Assembly: GCA_024036415.1 (NCBI GenBank)
Contig: JAMWET010002871.1
Span: 284,501 to 348,500, forward strand
Direction of reading: 5' to 3'
DNA: 64,000 nt
DNA from: Prochilodus magdalenae
Lineage: Eukaryota > Chordata > Actinopteri > Characiformes > Prochilodontidae
A model generated the notes under the pieces. It searched no databases. It worked only from the letters and a program-made list of their open reading frames with translations, and was not told the origin of the DNA. Shown here in pieces: positions 32,001 through 42,764 of the stretch (positions are counted from its first letter, which is position 1; each line of letters begins with the position of its first letter). The position numbers and the translations under genes are program-made.

Positions 32001-35000
32001 CTAGATTTGTGATAATATATCGGCGTGAAATGTTTTCTAATCCATTCAGAGGAGGGATACGTGCAGGGCCTTGAGAGGCGAGACACAGCCCAGAGAACAC
32101 CTTTATCTGACTTTACCATCATCAACCTTATAAACCTAAACTCAGTGAGTTTGGGTTGTAACCATATGGCTGTGCTGGTGCAGGAGACATGGTGAACCTC
32201 AGTTACTATCACTACCACTGTGAAGAAAGTCGGTTGGTGAAGACTGTAACTACAATGCTAAGTGTATCTACAAACTCTGTTTACATCTATATTCATAAAT
32301 CCCAAAACTAATTTTTGGCTATTTTGGCCAAATTTTGGCAATTTTGGATCAAATCGTCACTGCTGTTGGTTCCATCCTCCCAGCTGTAACAAATCAGGAT
32401 CATCATTTTACTAATCACTAATCAGTTTTGGTTTATATTCATTTTTAAATTAATCATTATACTTTTCTATGTTATTTTATTTCACTAGTTCAATCTGTTT
32501 GTATCGTGGATAGAAGCAGCAATGGGCAACACGCAGTCCAAGGTGAGTTCAATCAGTCATACTGAAATTAGTGGGGCCAGCCCTAGATTCTTATCTCAGT
32601 GTTACAAACTGACTTAGCAGCCCAGTCATTAGTACCCATCTAATCTCTGCATACTTGCTTTAAGCTGATATGAACAGTCAACAAAAGTGTTGATTTGGTG
32701 CATTGTGGGAAAACATACTCAGCCAAAAAGACATTTAACCCGAGGCTGTGATGTATAATGCAAATACGGCAACATGGCTACTATGCAAATCGGTCAGTGC
32801 TCCTACATGGGTACTCTGCTACAACAGTGGTCCAAAAACTGGGGATTATTTTGTCTTGCAGGGCCCTGCACGTATCTTTCCACCAGGAACTGAATTAAAG
32901 ATGCTTTAGGGTGAAGCCTCATGATAAAACTATTATAAAATAATATTCCTTATAGCAAATTATTTTGTTAGGTTAGGATTTCATGTGGATGCTCTGCTAG
33001 CATGAAATCCTAAGGTATTCTGAAATATTGAAACTTTTTACGTTTTAAAAATATTCTATGCTGTTTTGGCCAAAATGACACCCTTTGGCATTTAAAACCT
33101 AACTACCGTTGAAACAATATTCCTGGCTTAGAGGTGGAACACATTTGTATGATCACATTCAATTGATGTGGATGATCGGCTAGTGTGAGACGACATTCGA
33201 GTCCCTCTTTAGCCCTCGGATTGAGCTCTGGCGTGATCGAATGCTCTCTGCTATTATCAAACATGTTTGATTCACGAGTGCTGTAGTATGAAAGGTCAGA
33301 GTTGAGTGATTTTAAACAACACCCAAACAGAGAGCTAGAAGAGTGGAGTGTGGAGACATAGGAGCTGTGTGTGAAATATGTGTTTGGAATTTATGTCCCT
33401 TTACAATATCACTCTCAAGTCACTCTCTTTAGATGGCATGATACCGGAGCAGACCTGAGTTTGGGCTCGTTTTCATAGCTGTAACTCGACATATGTCATG
33501 CTCTCTGTTCACCTCACTGCCTAGTGTGAGCACCCTCGACTCATACGACCCAGACGACTGATATTAAGACCGTGAGTCTCTCCGTTTAGAAATCAGTTGA
33601 TTTTCTAAAATCGGTGTCGTGTACGTCCAGCTTTGGGCATCAAGCGACACTTTTGTAACCATGTCATGTAATAACTTTCTGTGGTGTAGCTTTTAAACTG
33701 TTCAGCTGTCAGTTCTGGCTCTGTAGGTTTCTCTAGAACAGACTGTTTCATATCCAACCTCTCTGAGAGACTTTATTCACCTCTTTGTCATTTAATTATT
33801 CAGAAATGAAGGAAAATGGGTCGCAATTTGGTCAGAAGTATTTAAGATGTGTCTGTTAGCATGAAAACATCAGGAATCTAGACAAAGTCTCTCACACAGT
33901 CTTCTCTGTGTACATGGAGTACGACAGTAAAGACACACTGACAGTCAGAATCTGACACTGTGCCAGACTTGGACACAGTCTGTTTGAAAAGTATGAAAGC
34001 AAGCTGGTATTAGTCCTCGAGAGGAAGAACAAGAACGGCTTGGGTTAACTACAGAGCTGAAGAGCTGCATACTTCTCATATATGTGACGTAAGAAGCCTA
34101 TACACTGCAAGATTTGAGATATACAAGATCACGCTTTGAGAATTCCACCCCTATGAGGGTCTACAGTAATCAGCTTGATCAAACACACGGTTAGCTGCGC
34201 AGACAGAGGAAGCTACTGTGCCCATGTGGAAAAACACAGAAATGCTGAATTTAAATAGTGGCAGACTAATTTCCATTTCTTCGTGTATATATGATATATA
34301 CATTTCTCTCCTGAGGTCAGCGAGTTTGACCGATGTATGGAACAGATTGGGAGAAATACCTGTTGTTGACTTTATTCTTTTCCATTTGCTCCTGCTGGTG
34401 CAAGTGCCAGTCCTCCAGCTCCTTCTTTGCCTTCTCCTTCCATTCCACTTCTGCTGCTTTAGAAGCCGAATCTGCAGAACGAAAACCAAACAACTCATAG
34501 TCAGGCTGACCCACTATACCATAAAGCTCTGGAAAAATTTAGAAGACCACCTCAAAGTTCCTCAGTTCTGTTTTATCCCTACCCTACTGGAACCATGTCT
34601 CCCAAACTCCAGATCAGATATTGTATTAGATCTGTTTATTTAGAAAATCACTAATGACCTCCAGAAGCCTGTTTTTAGAACCATGCTCGCTGTGCGTTTC
34701 ACCCCAGCCACCGCTCGCCAGTCTCTCTGTAGGTCACTCGAGGTCATCTTACGGTGGGTAAGGGACATTAGAATGAGGTGGCGCTCATCACGGTCAGTAG
34801 AGAGGGGGTTTGGCCCTCTGCCAGTCTGTAGCTGTGTTGTCCTGTGTGTTTGCTGCTGGACCTTGTTCTTATGAACCAGACGCTCACTGTATCTGCCAGT
34901 AAAGCTAGAACCCAACCTTCGGTTCCTCACTGAGAACCTGCTGTACATGTGGAGATGCTGATTTAAGAAACTAGAGTGGGTTCGTATTTATTTCCAGAGC

Positions 35001-38000
35001 TGTACATCTGAGGCATTTTAATCGACCGGTGTTGTAGCAATGGTATTAAAGCTCATGAAGGAAAACAAATATAATTAGACAAATTTTATAAATAGTAATA
35101 AACTTCAGGCAAAGTTTATAATGCAGTGATTCCGACTCACTCATGAACCCGTGCTGAGAGTACATATCCTGAATCGGCTCTCATGTAAACATATATTTAC
35201 ACTGAGTGAGTCACTGTATAAAAAAGTGGAGCTCAATTTACTATGTAGTACAGGGGTGCTGAAAACCAGGGTGAACAATCAAAGATCCTTTGTTATGATT
35301 TCCCTTCAATCAGATGTGCACCGTCTTGGTGGCAGAGCGGCTCAAGCCTGTTTGTGGCAAGGCACAAAAACATATCTGACACGTACAATGACTTTAAAAG
35401 TGTACAAGTTAAAGAAAATGTGTGGTGGACCACAACTGAAGGGCTAAAAATAATGGGTGAGCACTTACTACAAAATACTGATCATTAATACAGTGTTTAA
35501 TAGTCTGTTTATTATATATTACTACTATTATTATTAATATTATCATTACTATTTTGTAAAATGGGGTGCATGCAGCGTATCTATCTTTCAGTTACAATGC
35601 TTAAATTATAAATCAACTGCAGCAACCACTTGGGAGATCTGTGTTTCCTTTCTCGCCCATCGTTTCTTTAATTCTCAACGTGTTTAAAACAAAATCGGAG
35701 ACATGAAAACTGATGTATAGGTTCCAAAAGTTCAACATCAGCATTTGTTTCTCTCCAGGCCAAAGAAACTAACCGTAGGGTTCAAAACACCAGAGGTTTT
35801 AGGAGAAGCCACAGTCTATTTGCTACACAGATGAACAGTTATCATCGTCTGTTGTCGTCTGATTACTTTGCTTCCTACATTTAATACAATAATATTTAAA
35901 TTCTTTGTAGAGAAGAGTTTCTATTATGTAATAAACCCAACTAAATGCCGGAGACCAGTGTAACTAGGCTGGCATACACAACAGACCAGCACTGGCACTT
36001 TTACAGCGCCCTTGTTTAGCTTGACGGTGCACTACAGAGTAAACTCAAATCAACATGGAGGGCATACCTAGTTGCTCTAGCCGGGTCTTCTGTTCCTCAC
36101 GCCACTTGCGCAGGCTTTCAGGCTCCTGCCTCTGGTGGTCGACCTGCGCGATGGCCGCGTAGCCGTCTGCTTCACCGTTGGAATCCTGACAGCATCACAG
36201 TCATCAGAAAACTTCTCTAAGATCGTTAAAGGCCATGTTCACACAGCAGGTAAAAGCCCACATCACAGAGTCGTTTATATGCCGGTACCACATGAGCGAG
36301 CATGAAGTTCCTACGCCTGACAGCTGGGCTTATCACTGGGAACATTTAAAAAAGAGAACGCTATTCGACCGTGGCCACTTCTCTGGTTCGTGTCCATGGC
36401 CTTTGCCTTTAGGCTGTTTTGCTTTAACACTGCAGCCTCGTTCGGACATTTCTTTCAAAATCACTTTGAACACGGAGTAGCTGAGGAGAGATTTGTTTTT
36501 TTGCTGATTTGGTGCAGTTATATCAGCCCAAATGTTTATAAGGTCTCAGCAGTCCAAAATCATGAAGAACGTGGAACTGAACTGACAAATTCCAATTCCG
36601 CTGTTCTGATGGAGTTTCATTCCCGTGTTTCACCATTACCCCGTTTAATATAACACTAATATGGTTATATACGACGTTTCTGGCCCACTACAAACTGAGT
36701 CCTGGCCCACGGACCACTAGAGGGTGCTTCACAGCCCACAGGTTGAGAAACCCTGTTCTAAGGCTGATTTGTCAGATTTAGTGTCTTCTTTGCTGTTCAT
36801 GCTGCCACGCATAACACAAGTGTCATATACAGTACCAGTCAAAAGTTTAGACACGGCTCCTCATTAAAGGTTCTCCTCATGTTTATCTTAAAGCTTCACT
36901 GTAGAATAAAAGTGAAGGCACCAAACTATGAAATAGCCCTCATCGAAATATACAGTCCACCTTAAAACCCTCCAGAGTGGACCTTTACAGGAGGAGGAAC
37001 CAGCTTCCTTACCCTGCAGTGGAGCTGATAGAACAAGGTTTATTACTAAGCAGGTTTGGAGCGATTCTATTGGTCGGTCCCTCATAAATATTTACTAACC
37101 TGAAAGGAGGACTAGAGCTTTTACACTGTGCAGAAAAAGATCAAAGTTTTTACACCACTAAATATATATTAGAGGTGGAGATATGGAGGAGGATCATACT
37201 GTGTACCTCAGGAGTAGATGTGGTGTATCAGGATATGGACTGGCTCAGACTCATCAGGTGGAGCTGTTAAGTGTGAGACTGTAGAGTCTTTAAAACCACC
37301 AACTACACCCTTTTAGTTAGTATGTCCAAACCTTTGAGTAGTGTATGGTGTAAATAAGATCAGACCACTTTCTACCTGCTGTGTGAATGTAGCCTAGGTG
37401 TGGCGTGTATCATGTAGGCTTGAGCCCAGTTTGAGCAACCACACACAGCAGGAACGAGGCGTGTGCCTTCTGATTTATACCCAGAGCATTATGACTACTA
37501 GAACATTCACAAACTAAAAGCGTTCCCCAGCAGGTTCCCTACCATATCAGACACACAAAAAAACAACCCACTTGGTAATATAACACATACCTCAAACATG
37601 TCTCCGTTTACTGCTGTGGCAGGCGCTCCTCCGAACGCATCTGTTTCAAAAGAGGACGAAAGGACAGACTATAAAATCCAGTTTCGCTTCCTGTTGAGCA
37701 ACACTTTTCAGGATTACCGCTCTGAAATACTACAGATGTCGCAGGAATGCTGTCGGGCCTGTCCGGCTATATGACTGTTAGGGAGTCCTCTGGTGAAATA
37801 ACTGAGTTAACTACTGTAGCTGGTTTCCTTTATGGTCCCACAATAGAAGTAACTCAGAAAAACTCATTTCAAGTTTAACTGCTCGATTCTCGGTTTGAAA
37901 AATCAATCATGTAAATTATTCAATCATTAGGAGATGGTTTCAGTAACAGCTAGGTTAAAAGGGGAACTCCACCAATTTTTCCAAAATGTCTGCATAATCC

Positions 38001-39841
38001 AGTGGTTAAGATGTGGACACAGCCAAGAGGAGTGTTTGATGCGAAATGCTCTGCTCTAGAGACACGTACAGAGTCAGAATGGCTGGTGGTGATGGGAACC
38101 AAACGCCCAGCCCTAAAACCTGCCTCACCCAGATGTCTGTTTTATACGGGTGCAGTTATTAAGTTTTGGCTTAAGCTGGATTTTTAATCCACTTATTTGA
38201 ATTAATTCATGGAGGACGGCTGCATCCAAGGTGACAGCAACCTTTCCCTCCCCAGTGTCCACCTGATAATAGCTGAGCAGTCATGGGCTGGAGGTTAGGG
38301 AACCAGCCTTGTGACTGGAGGCTCGCTGGTTCGATTCCCTGAACTGACAGTAACGATTGAGCTGCCCTTGAGCAAGGCACTGGCGCCGCCCTTATGAAAC
38401 GATAATATATGGCAATGTATTGGAAAATATAGTGCAATATTTTAAATAAGACAATGTCATATACGGGAAACAAGTGCATATATTTTGCATATATTTATAT
38501 AGTGATAAATATATTACAATATATTGTATAATACATAAGGAATTGCCGCTTTTCATATATTGTATGTATGGTAGTATAATATATATTTACTTATATATTG
38601 TAATATATTTCACTTTATATATGTAATAGACATCATATGTATTTCTCCATATGTGTTTTCATATATGATAATATATATAGTTTTATATATTTGAGAACAT
38701 TTTCATACATACATGTGGCAATATACAGTATGTATATATTCTCACAGTATAGCGGCCCACCAGAAAACTACAATCAGCTTCAGAAATACGGAGAGGTTCT
38801 CCTTAAACAACCTGGTTAAAGAAAAATGATGATCTGTCCAAATTATAACAACGTAGCTGTGAAAGCACCTCGAGACACCTCTCCATCAGTGACTCAAGTG
38901 CAGCTATGCTGTGTCAAACTTAAGATGTTTAATTTGCCTGCAGCTGCTGTGATTTGTGATAGTATACGTGTACATTAATACACATTATGTAGATACTTTA
39001 TATAACACTAAGGTGGTTGTGTATGGCGTCTCCAGCCCACAACAACCTACTGCCTCCACCTGAGTACAGGACCATGGACCACTAGAGGATGCTTCACGGT
39101 TCATAGGCTAAATATTCCACATAGGAGGCTCATTTATTCATATTCTATATTACTATTCTACCATCATCCACACAACATGTAGAACCTCGGAAGACAGGTG
39201 GAGGTTCTCAGACCTCTCTGGGATCAGCATCTCCAGGACTAAATTATTAGCCAGAAATTTTGGAAATTCGGTGGAGTTCCCCTTCAAGTTGCCTATTTTG
39301 CAGTAATTAGCTGTTGGCTAAGTTGGAGAACTTTCTCACTGTGAATAATGAGCAACATAACTATTAAGCCTTCTAGTTTTTACCTCATTTGGGGTTGGTC
39401 TTCTTTAGTTAGGAAGCTAGTCAGCTAACAGCTCACTCTAAAACAGCTGGATGCTCCTTAGCATGAACGGGCTAGCTGGACTAGCTAGCTAAGCTAACAG
39501 ACCAGCTGAAATAACCCACGCACAGAATGCTGGGATATATTTGTGAGTACCTCTCATTAAACTAGTTCAACTAGTACATGGTGTTTCATGGTATTACAGA
39601 CTTGTGTGGGGGACAGTGCTGCGCCGTCTCTTTTCAGTTTCAGACCGTAAGCTAACTAGCTAAGCTAACTGGCTAAGCTAACGCCCCGTCAGGTCGACCT
39701 GCCTTCAGCCTCTCCGAGCCCGTCCGCCTCGTTCTCGATGACGGCGATCTCGCTCTGCTGCTGCGCCAGGAAGGCTGCGGCGGGATCTTCCTCAGCCTCG
39801 GCGCCGTTCGTGAAGTCAGAGAACCCGAAGGCGTCGGCCAT
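29051..39841 (-). CDS. cltb: cltb, clathrin light chain b
   Basis: Constitutive exons in transcript order: 39703-39841, 37591-37640, 36068-36185, 34360-34471, 29051-29222 (591 nt, 196 residues plus stop); with the neuronal exon 30973-31026 the product has 214 residues. The N-terminus reads MADAFGFSDFTNGAEAEEDP, with the acidic EED at 17-19 that by family binds HIP1R, followed by AAAFLAQQQSEIAVIEN. The middle (SLRKWREEQKTRLEQL, EVEWKEKAKKELEDW, MEKNKVNNR) is the heptad helix that binds the clathrin heavy chain. The C-terminus (GSEWEKVARLCDFNPK, DVSRMRSVLISLKQTP) is the conserved tail that acts at the triskelion hub. By family it regulates coat assembly and actin links. Lack of clta-specific residues, plus synteny with faf2 and higd2a, favours cltb. 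Intron 1 uses a GC donor. Introns hold many repeats. Confidence 0.95.
29549..29712 (+). repeat. dispersed repeat, copy 1 of 2
   Basis: Shares an ordered series of segments with 59745-59919: TGTCACTGTCCAA (here CGTCACTGTCCAA), ACAAG.ATCT, AAGTTTACAG-like, AATGGAACCAGAC, GCATG.TT.GG, CATCATGAAAT and TGTAAACAGCAGCTG. Family not named. Confidence 0.6.
29821..30355 (+). mobile_element. TIR element copy A (inverted partner of 34522-35004)
   Basis: Ends TACAGCTCTGGAAATAAATA and AAATTTTTCCAGAGCTGTA are terminal inverted repeats. The body contains CTGTACATGTGG-type and TTACGGTGGGTAAGG-type segments in complement. It is non-coding; a short ORF is shared with copy B but resembles no protein I know. It lies in the last cltb intron. 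Confidence 0.85.
30776..30781 (-). promoter_or_regulatory. cltb: UGCAUG (RBFOX-type) motif downstream of the neuronal exon
   Basis: TGCATG on the transcribed strand, about 190 nt downstream of the donor of the neuronal exon. A second TGCATG lies at 30433-30438. Confidence 0.45.
30973..31026 (-). CDS. cltb: cltb neuron-specific cassette exon
   Basis: 54 nt, read G|ATC GCT GAT ... TTT GT, giving IADKAFYKQPNSDVIGFV, 18 residues, the size and sequence type of the mammalian neuronal LCb insert (IADKAFYQQPDADIIGYV). Phase 2 on both sides, so inclusion or skipping both keep the frame: AG|G..GT joined to A|GCGTCC, or AG joined to A|GCGTCC. Acceptor TACTAG at 31027-31032, donor GTATGT at 30967-30972. 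In mammals this insert changes hub binding in neurons; here that is inferred. Confidence 0.92.
31030..31107 (-). promoter_or_regulatory. cltb: pyrimidine tract before the cltb neuronal exon
   Basis: On the transcribed strand this is an almost pure C/U run of about 75 nt with several UCUU and CUCUCU elements, ending next to the acceptor. These are typical PTBP1-binding motifs. Confidence 0.55.
31330..32240. repeat. TIR-family fragments in the cltb intron
   Basis: GGTGTGGAACGTGCTC with GGGAATGGGGACCAGATGTC (about 31460-31523) and a reverse-type CACTACCACTGTGAAGAAAG (about 32211-32230) are decayed pieces of the dispersed TIR family. The rest shows no gene. Confidence 0.4.
32522..32542 (+). other. 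orphan start-exon-like sequence (MGNTQSK)
   Basis: ATG GGC AAC ACG CAG TCC AAG followed at once by GTGAGT, opposite to cltb. The context GCAGCAATGG fits a vertebrate start and the peptide fits an N-myristoylation signal. No following exon or supporting gene was seen, so this is a pointer only. Confidence 0.2.
32545..34150. other. cltb: cltb intron, no gene seen
   Basis: AT-rich intronic sequence. Around 32830-32900 there is a faint match to the internal part of the longer TIR elements. Nothing coding. Confidence 0.5.
34522..35004 (-). mobile_element. TIR element copy B (inverted partner of 29821-30355)
   Basis: Reads as the reverse complement of copy A along nearly its whole length, e.g. 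ATCTTACGGTGGGTAAGGGA here against CCCTTACCCACCGTAAGATG there. Its inner edge lies only about 50 nt upstream (transcript sense) of the acceptor of cltb exon 4. Ends AAGCTCTGGAAAAATTT and TTTCCAGAGCTGTA. Confidence 0.85.
35005..36067 (-). other. cltb: cltb intron 3, remainder
   Basis: AT-rich intron between TIR copy B and exon 3, with a short (TTA)n-like stretch about 35520-35560. No exon seen. Confidence 0.5.
36655..36755. repeat. short dispersed repeat, copy 1
   Basis: ATATAACACTAATATGGTTA..CTGGCCCAC..GGACCACTAGAGGGTGCTTC. It matches 38998-39110 in order and spacing. Confidence 0.6.
36828..37344. mobile_element. Tc1-type non-autonomous TIR element
   Basis: Begins TACAGTACCAGTCAAAAGTT (TTGACTGGTA-type end, common in vertebrate Tc1/mariner MITEs) and ends ATGTCCAAACCTTTGAGTAG, a decayed inverted copy. 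About 517 bp, no ORF of interest, in cltb intron 2. Confidence 0.75.
37955..38185 (+). repeat. TTAAAGGGG-type TIR element, forward arm
   Basis: AAAAGGGGAACTCCACCAAT at 37957-37976, then GTTTGATGCGAAATGCTCTG and GGTGGTGATGGGAACCAAAC at 38084-38103. Confidence 0.65.
38270..38400 (+). mobile_element. tRNA-derived SINE
   Basis: Near-perfect box B GGTTCGATTCC at 38328-38338, preceded by GGGCTGGAGGTTAGGGAACC and followed by the body CCTTGAGCAAGGCACTG. Typical of a fish SINE class with a tRNA-like head. Confidence 0.75.
38400..38745. repeat. AT-rich ATATATTG-type repeat
   Basis: About 350 bp in which CATATAT, TATTGTA, ATATATTGC(A/T)ATAT-like words recur at irregular spacing. Low complexity, non-coding. 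It adjoins the SINE on its left. Confidence 0.6.
38998..39110. repeat. short dispersed repeat, copy 2
   Basis: Matches 36655-36755: TATAACACTAAGGTGGTTG..CAGCCCAC..GGACCACTAGAGGATGCTTC. Confidence 0.6.
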
Positions 39842-40199
39842 CTTCAGTGTAGACAGGGAGAGAAAGAGAGAGAGAGATGGTGAACACCTGCTTGTTCCCG
39901 GAGACCTCGACTGGAAACTGTCAGCTCCAGCTGTGACGTTATACTATTATTATGTTCTCTCGGAAACCCAACTGGACACTGTTCTGTTCTCTCCTGAACT
40001 AAACCGGATTCTGAATCGGGGTCGGACTGGGCTTAGATTGGCACTTTTGGCCAGATAATTAAACAATCGGATGTACTGAAGAGACCTCGGGTCAGAACTC
40101 AGAGTAGAAGAAAGACCGAGGAGCGAATGTAACTCGCTGGACGCCTATGTGTGGTATTATGTCTCCATCTGCTGGACGCTGCTGACAGGCTCGTAGGAT
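39842..40199. other. cltb: cltb upstream region
   Basis: Directly upstream of the cltb ATG (39839-39841). A GA run (AGAGAAAGAGAGAGAGAGA) occurs about 39858-39878. No TATA box was found. Presumed 5'UTR and promoter. Confidence 0.4.
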
Positions 40200-41440
40200 T
40201 TCCACAAGGGCAAAGCCACCGAATTTTCAGAATTCACAAATGAAAACATCACGATTAAAGTAGTTCGGAGAGTTTTGCAATGGAAACAATAAATCCAAAA
40301 TTTCAAATGAAATATTTACGCCAAATTTCTTAATAATTTAATGTCCATAATATCTAAACAGATTCACTCAGAGTGGTTTGATTGGAATCACTGTAGAGTT
40401 TTATAGTGATGGTAACAGTAATCAGGGGTCTCCATGTCTACAGCACAAATACAGACCCTCCATGTACTATGCAAACCCAATAGTGGGCCTATACATGCAT
40501 TCTTAGTTTTTGTATGTAATACTGATGATGGTACAACAGTCATAAATTCTCAGGGACTATTTTTGCCTTACAACCCCCTGCATGTATCCCTCCGCCATGA
40601 ATGGCTAATGAGTTTAAACACATTTTATTACATAACCATATTACAACACTATCATAAATCAATATCTCATCGATATCTAAACACTCGGGGTAATAACTTT
40701 CTCTGAGGGAGCTTTTAGAGGCATACAACAGTTCAGATGTCCGGTTCCCATCCTATGTGACATGTGTGATGATATTTAATTCAGAATTCCATCAATTAAA
40801 AAATTAAAAATTATCTTGTGAAGACAGCCGTTCAGAGTGGTTTGTGTGAGATTCTCCGATCTGGAGAAAGTTGAGCCAGAATTGCTCAAGTAGCTTAGAA
40901 CCAGATCGGTGTGGCGATGGGAAACCGGTGCGGTGGGAGGGGCGGTCCTTCTGCTTTGACGCACATAGAAACCTACTGTTCACCTCGGCCTGAGAAGCGG
41001 TTAAGTGTAGACACTCGTGTCCATGGGGAGTTCTCTGAGACGACGACCTTCTAACGTTTAAAGCGGGTTCGGTTAAGACACACGGGGTCCTGTGCTGGGA
41101 ATGGTCCACCACCCATCCTCTTTCATGACAACCGTGGTTCATATAGTAGGCTTCTTTGAGGGAGCTTTAGATGGGATTAAGCACTTGGGACGTCTGGTTC
41201 CCATCACCACCACTGTAATTAAATCTGACTTCAGTTTCTCTGGAGCAGAGCTCACCAGATGATGGGAACCAGACATCAGGTTAATGCCTGTCTGATCAAC
41301 AAAACACTGTAGCACCAGAAGGATTTGGTGGGCGTGTGGGTCTCTGATGGTTTTGGAGAGTATATAGAATGATACTATTTGTGTTACAGGTCTAGCAAAC
41401 CTTGGGCTCCCATAGCCACTACTGTAAAGAAATCTGAGTA
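40200..41440. repeat. cluster of TIR-family copies in both orientations
   Basis: Forward arms: CACTCAGAGTGGTTTGATTG at 40366-40385, and TTCAGAGTGGTTTGTGTGAG with GGCGATGGGAAACCGG at 40830-40930. Reverse arms: GATGTCCGGTTCCCATCC at about 40736-40753, GACGTCTGGTTCCCATCACC at 41191-41210, and a decayed one at about 41408. The stretch 40500-40690 matches the middle of the element at 42765-43195. Confidence 0.65.
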
Positions 41441-41449
41441 GGTGAGTTT

Positions 41450-41900
41450 CAATCAATCAACCAAAATTTCTTTTTTTTTTTTTACAACTAATGTTCTCAA
41501 AGCAGCTTCACAGAAAATAAAAGGAAAGGAAAAGAAAACACAGAGTTAATGTACAGATGTCGGAAAGGGAAACCGGGTTCAAGCCCCCTGTGGGCAAGCC
41601 AGAGGCAGCTGTGGCGAAGAAGGACTCCCTTGAGTGAGCAAGGAACCTGGCTCAAGCGTGGAACCCCACCTCCTCAGGTTGATCGTGGATGAAGAGAGAT
41701 AGACAGAACTAACAGGAGAACCAGCTTAGAACATCCATTAGAGACGGTCGGATTAGGCCAGGATGGAGTAACTGCACAGGTGGAGCTGACCCGTAGGTAG
41801 AGTTCAAGATGAGAGCCAGACGCTGGTCAGTGTAAAGGTTGTAGTCATGTCGGGTGATGAACTCTAGAAACCAGGTGGAGATGATGCTCAGGTGACTCTA
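41450..41900. repeat. dispersed ostariophysan-type repeat
   Basis: CAATCAATCAACC, then CAAAGCAGCTTCACAGAAAA, then AGCCAGAGGCAGCTGTGGCG and AAGGACTCCCTTGAG. This is a pattern I associate with a very common repeat in catfish/characin genomes. A shorter copy lies at 53895-53965. Confidence 0.55.
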
Positions 41901-41971
41901 GCTACTCTGGAGGTTCCCATATGATCACTCTGGAAAGGTGTCATTCCTGTGCTTAACAAAGAAGGGGGAGA

Positions 41972-41974
<3 letters not shown>

Positions 41975-42053
<79 letters not shown>

Positions 42054-42055
42054 GG

Positions 42056-42086
<31 letters not shown>

Positions 42087-42088
42087 GC

Positions 42089-42120
<32 letters not shown>

Positions 42121-42138
42121 AGAGACAGAGAGAGAGAG

Positions 42139-42215
<77 letters not shown>

Positions 42216-42278
42216 GAGAGAAAGAGAGAGAGAGAGAGAGACAGAGAGAGAAAGGGACGGCGAGAGAGAGAGAGAGAG
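41975..42278 (+). repeat. (GA)n microsatellite, about 300 bp
   Basis: Almost pure purine on the plus strand, GA units with scattered GGGA, AGGTA and ACAGA interruptions. The long open frames of RE or SL repeats on both strands come only from this repeat and are not genes. Confidence 0.97.
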
Positions 42279-42504
42279 TAGGAGGACTGAGAGCTAGGCT
42301 TTGCACCTTGTATGAATTGAGTGCATGTAGTCCTGATAGTCCTGGAGAGAGTTTCACTGCGCTGGTGCCCCTCAGTGTTATCCATCAGGATTGATCAGCT
42401 CATAGGAAAGACAAATGAGAGGAGAGAAAGCAGTTTGGATATTTGGTCCATTTATGGAGGAATGTAAATTATAGTTTTACTGCGAATGATCAACAACACT
42501 CACT

Positions 42505-42740
42505 AATTTTCTTGCGGGTTGCAGGGGGGCGTGGTGGGATGGGGGGCCTGGAGCCTATCCCAAGGAAACACCCTACACAGACCGCCAGCCCATTGCAGGG
42601 TAGACAGACATACACATGCACACCTAGGGGGGCAAATTTAGCATCTCCAGTTCACCTGACTGCATATCTTTAGACTGTGGGAGGAAACCAAGAACCCAAG
42701 TAAGACGACAGCGCTACCGACTGCACCACCATGCCACCCA
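42505..42740 (+). repeat. dispersed fish repeat (GGAGCCTATCCC type)
   Basis: CCTGGAGCCTATCCCAAGG, CAGCCCATTGCAGGG, GGGCAAATTTAGCATCTCCA, GACTGTGGGAGGAAACC, AGCGCTACCGACTGCACCAC: an order well known from fish interspersed repeats. Family not named. Confidence 0.65.
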
Positions 42741-42764
42741 CTGACATCAACAGAATTATTTGAT

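Noticed and set aside
38281..38340. tRNA gene candidate with a good box B
   Set aside because: No cloverleaf with paired acceptor ends; SINE body follows.
41888..42385. Open frames of 92-165 codons on both strands
   Set aside because: They are repeats of RE or SL from the GA microsatellite.
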